Shown here: positions 36,914-45,919 of the stretch, in pieces
Layout: the number at the start of each line of letters is the position of its first letter
Numbering within the stretch: position 1 is the first letter of the stretch
Source: Shewanella aestuarii
Lineage (GTDB): Bacteria; Pseudomonadota; Gammaproteobacteria; Enterobacterales; Shewanellaceae
DNA length: 64,000 bases
Direction of reading: 5' to 3'
NCBI RefSeq assembly: GCF_011765625.1
Contig: NZ_CP050313.1
Span: 554,501 to 618,500 of the forward strand
Program-made: the position numbers and the translations under genes
The notes under the pieces: model-generated
The model's input: only the letters and a program-made list of their open reading frames with translations
What the model was told of the DNA's origin: nothing
Database searches by the model: none

Positions 36914-37582
36914 ATGAGTAAAGCTAAAGTCTCAAACAAGGTTGATCCTCTTAAAGAGGCCCTACAATATTTTGCTTTATGGTATGGCTTCCTAAAGCTC
37001 AACAAGGACTATCAAAACTACTGTTATGAAAAGAAGGCTAACAGGGACTATGAGGTCATCGATAACTTAGAAGCGGTATATGTATTGTGGGGGGATATAT
37101 TTGATGATTGCAGTAACTTTAAGAAATGGCGTTTTAGAAATCAGCAGGCAATAGTAACATTTTCGAAAATTAAAGAATCCAGTGGTGGTATAAAGCTAGC
37201 TAAAGATTATGAAAAAATAGGCTGCATTGATGTTCAGAATATCTATGAAGTTTACTCTAGATATCGACCTTACAATAAAAAATGGAATTCACGAATAAGT
37301 AGCAGTATTCAGAAAAAGCTTTTGGTAGCTTCACTGGATGAATTTAAGCGTCTTAATGAAGATAAAGTTGATGCTTCTCATGATATCAAAGAGTTACTAG
37401 AGGAATGGATGATTAGTGCATACAGTAAGGAATTTTGCTGGTTTGGACATATGTACGGTCAAGATTTAAGTCTTATTGAGCCCGACTTCGACTTTGATGA
37501 AAGAAGCTTGAGAAGAATAAGAGCCGAGATTAACAACATAATAGCTAACACATCTTACAATGAATTCCCTAAGATTAAATAA
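36914..37582 (+). CDS. Element protein of unknown function (paralogue of 45920-46741)
   Basis: A 222-residue protein starting at the ATG at 36914 (GGA seven bases upstream), the first gene inside the left end. I recognise no family. Its N-terminal 70 residues share a pattern with the protein at 45920: W(Y/F)xxLxxNxDYxxYC, then about 20 residues later VYxxxGDIF. A later QKK-x-LVASLDEF segment also has a counterpart there. It is rich in Lys, Asp, Glu and aromatic residues, with no transmembrane segment. Function unknown. Confidence 0.65.
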   Translation: MSKAKVSNKVDPLKEALQYFALWYGFLKLNKDYQNYCYEKKANRDYEVIDNLEAVYVLWGDIFDDCSNFKKWRFRNQQAIVTFSKIKESSGGIKLAKDYEKIGCIDVQNIYEVYSRYRPYNKKWNSRISSSIQKKLLVASLDEFKRLNEDKVDASHDIKELLEEWMISAYSKEFCWFGHMYGQDLSLIEPDFDFDERSLRRIRAEINNIIANTSYNEFPKIK

Positions 37583-37652
37583 TACACTTTAACTCTAATA
37601 AATTAGGTATCATGAAGAGCCTATAACGCTCGCGAACGGGTATTTGCTTTAC

Positions 37653-37739
37653 ATGTCGAGTGAGACATTTTAATAGGCAATGCGACATAAATAGGCTTTT
37701 ATTATGCTGATTATGGCCTGCTATGTCGCCTGATAATTA
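37653..37739. repeat. Cluster of inverted repeats around an ATGTCG motif
   Basis: ATGTC (37653-37657) faces GACAT (37664-37668). GCGACATA (37682-37689) faces TATGTCGC (37732-37739) across 42 bases, with an inner ATAGGC/GCCT pairing. The cluster fills the gap between two converging genes. Confidence 0.5.
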
Positions 37740-37746
37740 TATATTT

Positions 37747-37893
37747 TTAAGGCAAATCTTTTTTAATGCCAGTTCTACATACGCTGCAAATTGTTGGGTT
37801 TGAGCAGCGTACACACTCAACAGTATAACATCGCTGACATCTTCGAATTACAGCCCAACCTTTACAAGCTGGACAACGACCTAATCTAGCCAT
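37747..37893 (-). CDS. Cys-rich miniprotein with four CxxC motifs
   Basis: A 48-residue protein not long enough for usual gene finders. Its start overlaps the stop of the preceding gene by one base (TAATG), so the two are translationally coupled. It contains four CxxC pairs: CPAC, CQRC, CVRC and CSVC. This predicts two zinc-ribbon-like sites and little else, with a basic N-terminus (MARLGRCPACKGW). Possible RNA- or DNA-binding or structural role, but unknown. Confidence 0.68.
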   Translation of the reverse strand: MARLGRCPACKGWAVIRRCQRCYTVECVRCSNPTICSVCRTGIKKDLP

Positions 37894-38318
37894 TATTTTG
37901 CTCCTACTCGTCTAATTGCAGCTAATTGTGTATCGAGCTCACCTGCTTTTACTGCGTCAATTACAACGTCTAAGACTTCGTTTAAGCGACTCTCATCACC
38001 GACTGCTATTGCGTGCTTATTTTTGGCTAATTCTAGTGGTTTTGCGCCATAACGGACTTCTAAAAAGTATTGATCTTGTATTTTGTAAAACCAAGGCTTA
38101 ACTCTGCGTGGTACTTTTTCTTTGATTGATTGACCAGTTAGCTCATCAAGCTTGCTTACTTCTCGAAATGCACTGAACACTTCATTGTTGAGTAAGCATC
38201 GGATGATTTCTTTTTGAGTAGTAAGTCTTTCGAGTAGTTTGTTTCTTCGCTGGGTTAGCTTGTCTGTTGGTTGTTGTGGCTTAGCAGTTAGCTCTAGCTT
38301 GCTTAAAAGTGAAGTCAT
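37893..38318 (-). CDS. DUF6641-like protein
   Basis: A 141-residue protein with a strong ribosome-binding site (GAGGGACAATAA before ATG). The layout resembles the DUF6641 family: an N-terminal MTSLLSKLELT, a basic helix (RRNKLLERLTTQKEI), a middle KPWFYKIQDQYFLEVRYGAKPLELAK, and a C-terminal helix around VIDAVKAGELD. Function unknown; such genes are common on mobile elements of proteobacteria. It is cotranscribed with the Cys-rich miniprotein. Confidence 0.6.
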   Translation of the reverse strand: MTSLLSKLELTAKPQQPTDKLTQRRNKLLERLTTQKEIIRCLLNNEVFSAFREVSKLDELTGQSIKEKVPRRVKPWFYKIQDQYFLEVRYGAKPLELAKNKHAIAVGDESRLNEVLDVVIDAVKAGELDTQLAAIRRVGAK

Positions 38319-38568
38319 TTATTGTCCCTCTGGTTAACTTTTAACCACAAGTTATAGCCAGATGGGTAGGAGAGCAACCTAAGGTGTATATGATTGTGGT
38401 AGTAATAATGACAATTTTGAACTAGTCGATTTATGCTCTTTATATAATTGAATTAAGCTACTTGATAAGCTTAGTTTTATCTGTTTTTTAGCTAAATCTT
38501 AGATTCTTTTGTACACAAAACCACTGTATTTTTATACAATAGTTAAAATTTAATTTTGAGATGTTTTG

Positions 38569-40127
38569 ATGAACCACATAGAATTATTTGCTGGCTGTGG
38601 TGGCCTATCGCTTGGGCTGGACTCCGCAGGTTTTGAGCTTTTACTTGCCAATGAAATTTCTCCAATGGCTGCAGAGACTTTTGCTTATAATTTCTTCAAA
38701 GAAAATCTTTTAGATAAAGCAGAAAATCAAGAAAAGCCAAAAAATGCTCTATGGATAAGTAGTCAATACGAAGATCTCAAATCTAGATTGAGAGAGAATC
38801 CGTTTGAATACCCAGATTTGGGAATAGGTATTAATGATTTCGAAAGCTCCCCCCTGAACAACTCAAAGGTAAGATTTTAGTTGGCGATATTAGACACTTG
38901 AATCAATTGTTAGATGAAAATAAAGAGCTGAAATTGTCAATTTCACGTGCTTTTAATGAAACATCGTTTGGGGTTGACTTAGTATCAGGCGGTCCTCCAT
39001 GTCAGAGTTTTAGTATGGCAGGTATGCGTAAAAAAGATTGTGATAAGAACAGTTTACCGTGGGAGTTTGCTAGATTTGTAAAACATGTAAAACCTAAAAT
39101 TGCATTACTAGAAAATGTTACAGGTATTCTTCGACCTTTTTCTGAAGATGATGGAAAGAAATATTATGCTTGGTTTGAAGTTGCGAAAGTCTTTGCCAGT
39201 CTAAATTATGTTCCTCTTTGTTTACACATCAATGCAAAGTATGCAGGGGTTGCCCAAAACAGACCTCGATTTATCATGATATCGATTCGTAAAGATTACC
39301 TAAATCAAATTATTCCCAGTTTTACTCCTAAGGAGCAGAGTTTGTTTGCATCGGGTTTTGAGCTTTCTGATGCAATCCTAAAAGGTGAAGAGCCTGAGTT
39401 TGGTTTGTTAAAGTGTTTTGATGTAGATAAACAAGAAACTCTATATCATGATACATTTTTGCAAAGCCTAATCCAATTCAAAGGTAATGAGTTTAGTGTT
39501 AAACAAGCTATAGATGACTTATGTACAAATAATGCAAAATCATATTATGTAAATTTATTAAATGATCTTCTTGGTGAGAATGTGAACACTATTGAGAATT
39601 TCTCTCCAAAATTAAATTCAGAATCAGTGCAACGTAGATTTAGAATTTATCAAGTTTTAACCATTGTATCTAAAGCGACAGAGAAAGAAGTTAAAGAAGT
39701 TCTAAAAGGTAAAAAGGTTGAACTTACTTATTTAGCTACTCAGGAGTTACTAAATCATAAATTTCTATTTGAAAATGAAAATGAGCTTAGGTTCGCTATT
39801 AATAGTAATCAAATACTAGAATTATTGTTAACACACAAAACAAAGAAACAAACTCAAAAAGCATTGAACCCTAATACCCCAGCACCAGCTGCCTTAAGCA
39901 TACCTGACGATGCATGTCATTACGATCCATTACGAACACTTACTGTTAGAGAAATGGCCAGAGTACAATCATTTCCAGACTCGTTTGTATTTCGTTCAAA
40001 GCTTTCAACAGGAGGACTAAGTCGTCGGTTTGAGGTTCCTCAATATACTCAAGTCGGCAATGCTGTTCCGCCACTTTTAGGGCGAACATTAGGCTATATT
40101 ATAAAAGATTTGCTTAATCGAAATTAA
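38569..40127 (+). pseudogene. DNA (cytosine-5-)methyltransferase, frameshifted at a C6 tract
   Basis: All main C5-methyltransferase motifs are present: I (FAGCGGLSLGLDSAGF), IV with the catalytic cysteine (SGGPPCQSFSMAGMR), VI (ALLENV), VIII (QNRPRFIMISI), IX (REMARVQSFPDSF) and X (QVGNAVPPLLG). The frame breaks between motifs I and IV at the run of six C at 38849-38854. With seven C the protein would read on as SSPPEQLKGKILVGDIRHL and be about 520 residues. Either a phase-variable switch, a real mutation or a base-call error is possible. Its partner is the convergent endonuclease gene. ATG at 38569 is preferred over TTG 38566. Confidence 0.85.
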
Positions 40128-40158
40128 AAATAAAATATATGATATTTATATATAATAA

Positions 40159-40190
40159 AAATAAACCCCGCTTTTTAGCAGGGTTTATTT
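40159..40190. terminator. Bidirectional terminator between methyltransferase and endonuclease genes
   Basis: A 13-base stem with one mismatch (40159-40171 with 40178-40190), A-rich on the left and T-rich on the right. Confidence 0.8.
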
Positions 40191-40258
40191 TTATAAATAG
40201 AGACTAATTTTTTGGTGGGGAAGCCTTTTCTTACGTTGACTCGGTTTCCTGTTAATTT

Positions 40259-41236
40259 TTACAACCTAGATACTTGTTCTATAAAGTCTTCGAATGTTAT
40301 GCTTTTCTCATCAAGCCATTTTAATCGAGTTTCACCAAACAAAATTTTATTTCGATCTTGCTTTGATTTATTCTTTTCTGCCTCTAGTCGTTTAAGTGAT
40401 GTATTTATTGCACGTATTCTCTCTTTTTCTGTAACCACATAAAGTATATCCTCTTTAACATATTTCGCTATGATTTCATCACCAATATCATCAGTAGTTT
40501 TTGATGATGCACTACAACCGTTAAAGGATACAAAGTAGTTGCGTTGGCCGGGTACTAACTCACTAGTTGTTAGGCGGGTGCGATCATTGGAACTGATTTG
40601 TACAGCTATGTATGCCTTTACCTCTTCTGGTTTTGTTGCTTTTGGGATAACAATATCTGTATCAGAACCTTCAGAAGTAAATTGTGTACAATAATCTATA
40701 TTTTTTTTCATACCTCGAGACTGAAGTAATGCTTCTAAAACCAATTCTCCACCACTACCAGCAAAAGATTTTCGGGCTTGGCTTAAACTACCCTCAGCAT
40801 ATACACCTAAGATTAAAATAATGCGATGTTTTCGAATTTCATCACCATTTTCTAAAATATCACAAACTTTATTATAAAGTTCTAAAGCAGAATCTTTTAA
40901 TGGAAAACCTGAGTCATGCTTCCACGCTGCAAAGTTATCTACAACTCCATATAGCCTTGCATTCAAATGTTGTAATGCCAATTCATAAACGTCTTGTAAT
41001 GCATCTTCTACGAACTCACTAGCAACTTGGGCTGCTCTTTCTTGAACATAACTTTTCAATAATAAATCACGTTCTACATTGAAAGAGCCACCAGACCCAG
41101 TTTCTTGTTTTTTCCGCCAAGCCATATAACCATTACCATAGAAGATTTTCTTAAAATCATTTTTTAATGCAATATCTTCTTTTGAGTTTATTCTGTTGCC
41201 ATTGCTTATTTGTTCTAACAATTCAGATGTCTTCAT
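40259..41236 (-). CDS. Probable type II restriction endonuclease
   Basis: A 325-residue protein, convergent with a cytosine methyltransferase. A PD-(D/E)XK-like core can be read: helix glutamate in GGELVLEALL (E164), then D194 in GSDTDIVIP and E205-V-K207 in EEVKAYIAVQISSND. The rest is unlike any endonuclease I can name, so the recognition site is unknown. A good ribosome-binding site (AAAGGATTATA) precedes the ATG. If the methyltransferase frame were truly broken while this enzyme is active, the host would be at risk, which is an argument against a fixed loss. Confidence 0.7.
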   Translation of the reverse strand: MKTSELLEQISNGNRINSKEDIALKNDFKKIFYGNGYMAWRKKQETGSGGSFNVERDLLLKSYVQERAAQVASEFVEDALQDVYELALQHLNARLYGVVDNFAAWKHDSGFPLKDSALELYNKVCDILENGDEIRKHRIILILGVYAEGSLSQARKSFAGSGGELVLEALLQSRGMKKNIDYCTQFTSEGSDTDIVIPKATKPEEVKAYIAVQISSNDRTRLTTSELVPGQRNYFVSFNGCSASSKTTDDIGDEIIAKYVKEDILYVVTEKERIRAINTSLKRLEAEKNKSKQDRNKILFGETRLKWLDEKSITFEDFIEQVSRL

Positions 41237-41779
41237 TATAATCCTTTATATTTAATTTTTTTTGAGATTACCCTGTTTTAGTCATTGCGTCCAGATGTCC
41301 TACTTTTAAGCGTATGTTCTATGGAGTGCTTTTATCAGCAATTTCAAAAAACATGTTATGTATGAATGGTATGAATGGTATGAATGGTATGAATTGTATG
41401 AATGTGCATTATTTTCGCTTACTTTACGCTGTAAATTGAAACAAATTGAGCTTAACTCCTTTCATTTTCTAAGATTTATGGAGCTAAGTACATAAAACAC
41501 TCCGATAGTCGGTGGTAAAATTGGGAGAGTTAATCATTGTTAAGTGTTATTGATTGTCAGTCTGAGTAGGATGCATGAGCAAGTAGAGGCATTGTTCAAG
41601 GCTTGTTTCAATTGTGTGGTAACACTGATTTTTTAAGCTACTAATCAAATCTTCCACTTTAATTTAGATATATATGTAATAATTATCTTTAGCCTCACTC
41701 AATAGTTTGTAAAAAGGGATTATGGCATGATTCCCAATCAATAAAAAAGTAGCCCTTGTATGTTAATTAGAGATATATA
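41237..41779. other. Intergenic region with nonamer repeats
   Basis: A 543-base AT-rich gap. Apart from the TATGAATGG tandem repeat (listed separately) I see no supported gene. A 28-codon reading frame through the repeat (ATG at 41353) encodes repeated MNG units and is not considered a gene. Confidence 0.4.
41361..41405. repeat. Nonamer tandem repeat TATGAATGG, five copies
   Basis: Three perfect copies, then TATGAATTG and TATGAATGT. It lies about 125 bases upstream of the endonuclease gene start. Confidence 0.85.
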
Positions 41780-42157
41780 ATGAATGAATTTGTTCAACTG
41801 CTTAATTTAGCTGGTAAAAAAATAGAAATCGATCAAAATGGAACTTGGTCAAAAGGTAGTATCACATATTATCAAGCGATATTTGATGAGCTTAAAGAAG
41901 TAAAAAATGAGATCGATATGAACCGTAAATGTTACCTTGAAGATGAATTAGGTGACATATTATGGGTTTATATGTGCTTACTTAAAAATCTAGAAACGGA
42001 AATGTCAATTTCTGTGGAATGTGTTTTTGAGCGAGCGTTGAAAAAATACAAAGAGCGTTTAGATGGGATCAATGCAGGTGTAACGTGGAGTGAAATAAAA
42101 GAGCTTCAAAAGGAAGCATTATTAAAAGAATACCTTCTTGAAATAAGTAGTGGATAG
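41780..42157 (+). CDS. MazG-like nucleotide pyrophosphohydrolase
   Basis: A 125-residue protein with the all-alpha NTP pyrophosphohydrolase pattern: FDELKEVKNEI (E37, E40, E44) followed by LEDELGDILWVYMCLL (E54, E56, D59). This gives the ExxE ... ExxD metal site of MazG/dUTPase-like enzymes. MazG-like proteins hydrolyse (d)NTPs or alarmones and are frequent on phages and islands. The gene stands alone between long intergenic stretches. Confidence 0.78.
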   Translation: MNEFVQLLNLAGKKIEIDQNGTWSKGSITYYQAIFDELKEVKNEIDMNRKCYLEDELGDILWVYMCLLKNLETEMSISVECVFERALKKYKERLDGINAGVTWSEIKELQKEALLKEYLLEISSG

Positions 42158-42432
42158 TGAAATATAAGCTTACATTCAGTACGAGACTGTAACTTTTTCA
42201 GTCACTTATCTTACTTGCTCTTTAGGTTTTGGTGCTAGCTAGTATTCTCTGATTTTTTTATTGGGGGGTGAGGCCCCCAATTCATCAGCAAATGCAATTT
42301 TTGGACATCTAAATGATTTTATTAAACGATTTTAATTAACTTGAAATGTGCATGACAAAAGAGCTACATGTGTAGTGGAAAATAAATGTATTGCTTATAT
42401 AGTAAAGTGGTACGGCTATTAAGCTGCAATCT

Positions 42433-45400
42433 TTAGTAAAAACACCTGTCTTTAGGCTTGTTATCAACTCGTGATTTTTTGCATGTAACAATACTGCTAA
42501 ATAACTCAATGGCTAAAGTATTAGCTTTTATTTTACTCTGATGGGTTTGATTCCAGTTATCAACAACAGGTTTAATAAATAATTCTCGAATGAAAGATCG
42601 AGTGACACACATTTGCTGTAAGCCATTTTGTGTTTTGTATTCATCCATTTTTGCTTGAATGAGTTCTAGTAAAATATTGGAGTCCTTTCCCTTTTTAGGG
42701 GCTTCATCGAAAGTAAGTTGTTTAACAGTAATAATATCACTTTTTATCTTTCCTGATAGGCCTGCTGGTATAACAACAATATGTTCAGAGTTATAACAAC
42801 CACGATAGCCAGTATTTCTTCCTATACTCTGATTATATCTGTTTGACACTAATGTACTCACAGCTTCCTCTTCATCTCCGGCCTTTTTATTAGAATCATT
42901 TATCCCAATTGCTAATAAGTAACTTTGAATTTCTGCAGGGTGGGGGTAACTTATAATACTGACGAAATTCATGCATTTTTTGTCATTATGCCCCTTTACT
43001 CCTTCGTGAGTGTAAGTCGTTATATTTTTAGCATTCAAAATGTTCTTTTCCCGTTCACTTAATCCGTTAACAATTAGAGAATAGGTAGGCCATTTTCCTT
43101 TGACTTCCACAATCGTTCTCAATAAAGCTGAGGAATTATTTTTGATTTTGCTCGATGTGGATGATGTATAGGTGAGTATTAAATTATCATCAAAAAGTGG
43201 TGTAAATCGGTCAATAAAGTGATGATTAATACCTCTAGCGTTTAATGCTTTATCAATACCTCTTTCTGCGCTGAGTAGTATTAAAAAAACGCCATTTCTT
43301 TCATATAGAAAATTCATCAGCTCTACTTGTTCAGGATCTGCTTTGATAGGGTTGTTAAAGCCAACAATTTTGCCATTATTTATATGTTCATATGTCGTAA
43401 CAATACCAGATTGAGGATTTACTTTTACAGCATCCATTTCATCCATAAAAACTATAACAGGTCTGCCCAAATTAAGCTGAATATTGACTCTGTACTTAAA
43501 GGCTTCTAGAGTCTTTTTTGCTTTGGCAAGAGTTAACATCTGATGTCGCATATCAGTATCTCTTTGCAAACCTAACTCATAAAATAGCTTGTTTTTTACT
43601 CTAGTTTTTCGTTTGTTTTGCTCTACTGCATCTTCGTATCTACTTTGCTGTGTTTGTTGATTTCTGTCTTTGAACCAATGATGTAAGCTATCAAATAAAT
43701 CAAGATCATCTTGTTGATAGTGGTGGTTTACATCAATATTATAATTTTCCTTATCAATATCGAGGTGACCATATTCTATTTTCAAAAGTGACCAAAGCAT
43801 ATTAGTCAATCCTTCAATTTGTATGCAGTCATGGTTAAACTGCTCTACATAATCATTGATATTTTTGTTGGTATTAGTGATGAAAACAGATGAGTAAATT
43901 GATTTTTCTGAAATAACCTTAGCAGCAAAGCTTTTTGCATTCCCAGCGTTCCCTCCTAAATATGCAACTTTTGGAATAGAACTATCTATTTCTTGAGCAT
44001 AAATCATAGGTTCAAAATATTTATCTATGTAGTCTAAAAGTTGTAGCGAATTTTGCAGAACTCTAAATTTCACATCTTTCTTTTTATTATTAGCAACTAA
44101 GATGTCAGCAATGGATACTATTCCATTGTATGAATGAAAAAAGTTAAACCACTCGCCATCTATCAAAACAGCCTGCTTCCAATAGCAAATTAATCCAAAA
44201 TTTCGACCTTGTTTTTTCAGATATTTTTTTAGCTGAGGTAAGCCTTCTTTGATTTGTTTACGATTGATAATTTTGGGAAACTCACCAAAGCAAAAGAACC
44301 CTCCAGTCTTAAATGAAAAGAGCATGAAACCATACTTAGCATATGGGGCTAGTATGATTTTACATTTGCAGGTTTCGCCTGTGATTGGATCGGCACAATA
44401 TTTTGATTTGAGTTTGTTTAAGTTGTCAGCAATGTAAGCAGCAGACATGAGAGTGCCTTGGCAAATTATATTTGAGTCATCAGGTAGTAATTCATACTGG
44501 TATTCTTGCTCTGATTTAGCTTTCGCTTTTATTTTGATTTCTTCTAAGGTCAATGATTCTTTGTTTTGTGCGACGCGCTCACTGAGCCACTTAGAGCAAT
44601 TGATATAGACGGTATGCTTAATGTTTTCAGATTGTCTTTGTTTGGTAAATAAATGGTGGGCTTCTTCAGAAGAATTGTTAACAGGTATTTCATCAATTAT
44701 TTCACCTTGACGGTAGACATAATTTGGTTTTTGTTCTGTAAGAAAACCTGATTGGTCGTCAATTTTTCCAATGTAATCTAAGCGTTCAGGTGAAAACACA
44801 GAGCAGTCTATAATACATCGCTCATAAATGGCGCCACTCTGTGATACGAATGCATACCCGTAACCTTTACACCAAGCTGTATCACTTAAGTACTGCTTTA
44901 GTTGTGTTATTAATGAGCCCTTTATTCGGTAGTAAATGTGCCATTTTTGACCAGACATACTGTTAAGTAATTTGCCAGTTCGTGAATCAATAAGTCCGTT
45001 ACTGCTTGATGGAATTGCTAGAACTTCTTTACCCTGTAATACAGGGAATATTTGGGTTAAATCATCTAATAATCTGTTAATATTGACAAAAGTGTAGCCT
45101 GTTTTTTGTAAATCATCAATATCAAGTAAAGCTAATGTTTCTTCAGCATATTCAAAGTTCTTTTTTGCTCTTGCAATTTGTTTGAGAGCGATATTCTCTT
45201 TATTTAGCGTTGTGATTGAAAAGGGTTTGGTTCTGCACCTTAATTGCTCATTTGGTATGCCATGAACTAGAGCAATGTCCTTATTTGTGAATTTAATTAA
45301 ATCTTCCAGAGATTTAAGTTTGACTACTTGACCTATGCCACTTGAAAGCGGCTTTCCATTTGAATCAATTCTATTTTGATTGTTTAGTGAATATTTTTTA

Positions 45401-45438
45401 CATGCTTGATTGCTTTGTATTGTGGTTAGCTTGATCAT
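42433..45438 (-). CDS. Predicted primase-helicase (AEP-like primase fused to P-loop helicase)
   Basis: A protein of about 1001 residues. Counting from an upstream in-frame ATG (45450), the N-terminus has the archaeo-eukaryotic primase triad: ALLDIDD (D110, D112), QKWHIYY (H171) and RCIIDCSVF (D215). The C-terminal part has a Walker A-like GGNAGNAKS (about 499-507), a Walker B VIVFMDEMDA (D670, E671) and a motif VI-like QSIGRNTGYRG. Similar domain combinations occur in plasmid and phage-satellite replication proteins, such as the CyRepA1 type. Inferred role: replication of the excised element. ATG 45438 is preferred (GAGG six bases upstream). It overlaps the end of the small gene before it. 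Confidence 0.7.
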   Translation of the reverse strand: MIKLTTIQSNQACKKYSLNNQNRIDSNGKPLSSGIGQVVKLKSLEDLIKFTNKDIALVHGIPNEQLRCRTKPFSITTLNKENIALKQIARAKKNFEYAEETLALLDIDDLQKTGYTFVNINRLLDDLTQIFPVLQGKEVLAIPSSSNGLIDSRTGKLLNSMSGQKWHIYYRIKGSLITQLKQYLSDTAWCKGYGYAFVSQSGAIYERCIIDCSVFSPERLDYIGKIDDQSGFLTEQKPNYVYRQGEIIDEIPVNNSSEEAHHLFTKQRQSENIKHTVYINCSKWLSERVAQNKESLTLEEIKIKAKAKSEQEYQYELLPDDSNIICQGTLMSAAYIADNLNKLKSKYCADPITGETCKCKIILAPYAKYGFMLFSFKTGGFFCFGEFPKIINRKQIKEGLPQLKKYLKKQGRNFGLICYWKQAVLIDGEWFNFFHSYNGIVSIADILVANNKKKDVKFRVLQNSLQLLDYIDKYFEPMIYAQEIDSSIPKVAYLGGNAGNAKSFAAKVISEKSIYSSVFITNTNKNINDYVEQFNHDCIQIEGLTNMLWSLLKIEYGHLDIDKENYNIDVNHHYQQDDLDLFDSLHHWFKDRNQQTQQSRYEDAVEQNKRKTRVKNKLFYELGLQRDTDMRHQMLTLAKAKKTLEAFKYRVNIQLNLGRPVIVFMDEMDAVKVNPQSGIVTTYEHINNGKIVGFNNPIKADPEQVELMNFLYERNGVFLILLSAERGIDKALNARGINHHFIDRFTPLFDDNLILTYTSSTSSKIKNNSSALLRTIVEVKGKWPTYSLIVNGLSEREKNILNAKNITTYTHEGVKGHNDKKCMNFVSIISYPHPAEIQSYLLAIGINDSNKKAGDEEEAVSTLVSNRYNQSIGRNTGYRGCYNSEHIVVIPAGLSGKIKSDIITVKQLTFDEAPKKGKDSNILLELIQAKMDEYKTQNGLQQMCVTRSFIRELFIKPVVDNWNQTHQSKIKANTLAIELFSSIVTCKKSRVDNKPKDRCFY

Positions 45439-45565
45439 CCTTGACCTCATTAGTTGGGTTGTATTGTCTTATAAATAATTTAATTGCGGCTTGGTAGCTT
45501 TTTTCTGGATACTCACGTTTGAGTATAGCTAGTACATCTTGAGGAAGCTCAGTAACAAATTTCAT
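45398..45565 (-). CDS. Small 55-residue protein overlapping the primase-helicase start
   Basis: It begins MKFVTELPQDVLAILKREYP and has the strongest ribosome-binding site of the element (AGGGGGG three bases before ATG). It overlaps the first 14 codons of the primase-helicase in another frame, implying translational coupling. The helical sequence (YPEKSYQAAIKLFIRQY) suggests a small regulator or replication partner; no family recognised. Confidence 0.65.
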   Translation of the reverse strand: MKFVTELPQDVLAILKREYPEKSYQAAIKLFIRQYNPTNEVKDDQANHNTKQSSM

Positions 45566-45919
45566 TTTCCCCCCTTTTGGGATTTAATTTGTTACTTGTA
45601 TTTATCTAGTTAAAAATTTTTGTTATGTTTTTTTGGATATACCTTAATGGCATTAATAAAAAGGAAATTATCCGGTTGTTTTTATGTGTAATTTTCTTGT
45701 TTATTTTTTCGTTAGTAAATTTATCGCCTTAGAAGCGTAAGTAACCATGATTATGATATAGTAAGGTTTTGTTAATCCTGTAAAAACTTTATAAATCTAT
45801 AAATCAGTTAATTGGCGCGCAATCGAACCTCTTTTACATGCTCAACTTAACTAAGTGAAGTTGCGAAATGCAGGTTTATCCATTTTTGATGACTCAATAA
45901 CACATGAAAAGTAAATTAT
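45566..45919. other. AT-rich divergent intergenic region, candidate origin or promoter region
   Basis: A 354-base, very AT-rich region between the leftward replication genes and the rightward cargo genes. No gene seen. Position and composition fit a divergent promoter or a replication origin, but no iterons were found by eye. Confidence 0.35.

Noticed and set aside
38848..38860. Programmed -1 ribosomal frameshift in the methyltransferase
   Set aside because: The run does not form a standard X-XXY-YYZ heptamer in the zero frame, and C5 methyltransferases are not known to need one. A missing C is simpler.
41353..41436. Short MNG-repeat peptide encoded by the nonamer array
   Set aside because: The repeat unit is a multiple of three, so a frame stays open by chance. 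There is no ribosome-binding site and no partner gene.
42433..45438. Reading the 1001-residue protein as a defence ATPase
   Set aside because: The N-terminal D-x-D / H / D series fits an AEP primase better, and the position next to an AT-rich divergent region fits replication. A defence role is not excluded but is less supported.
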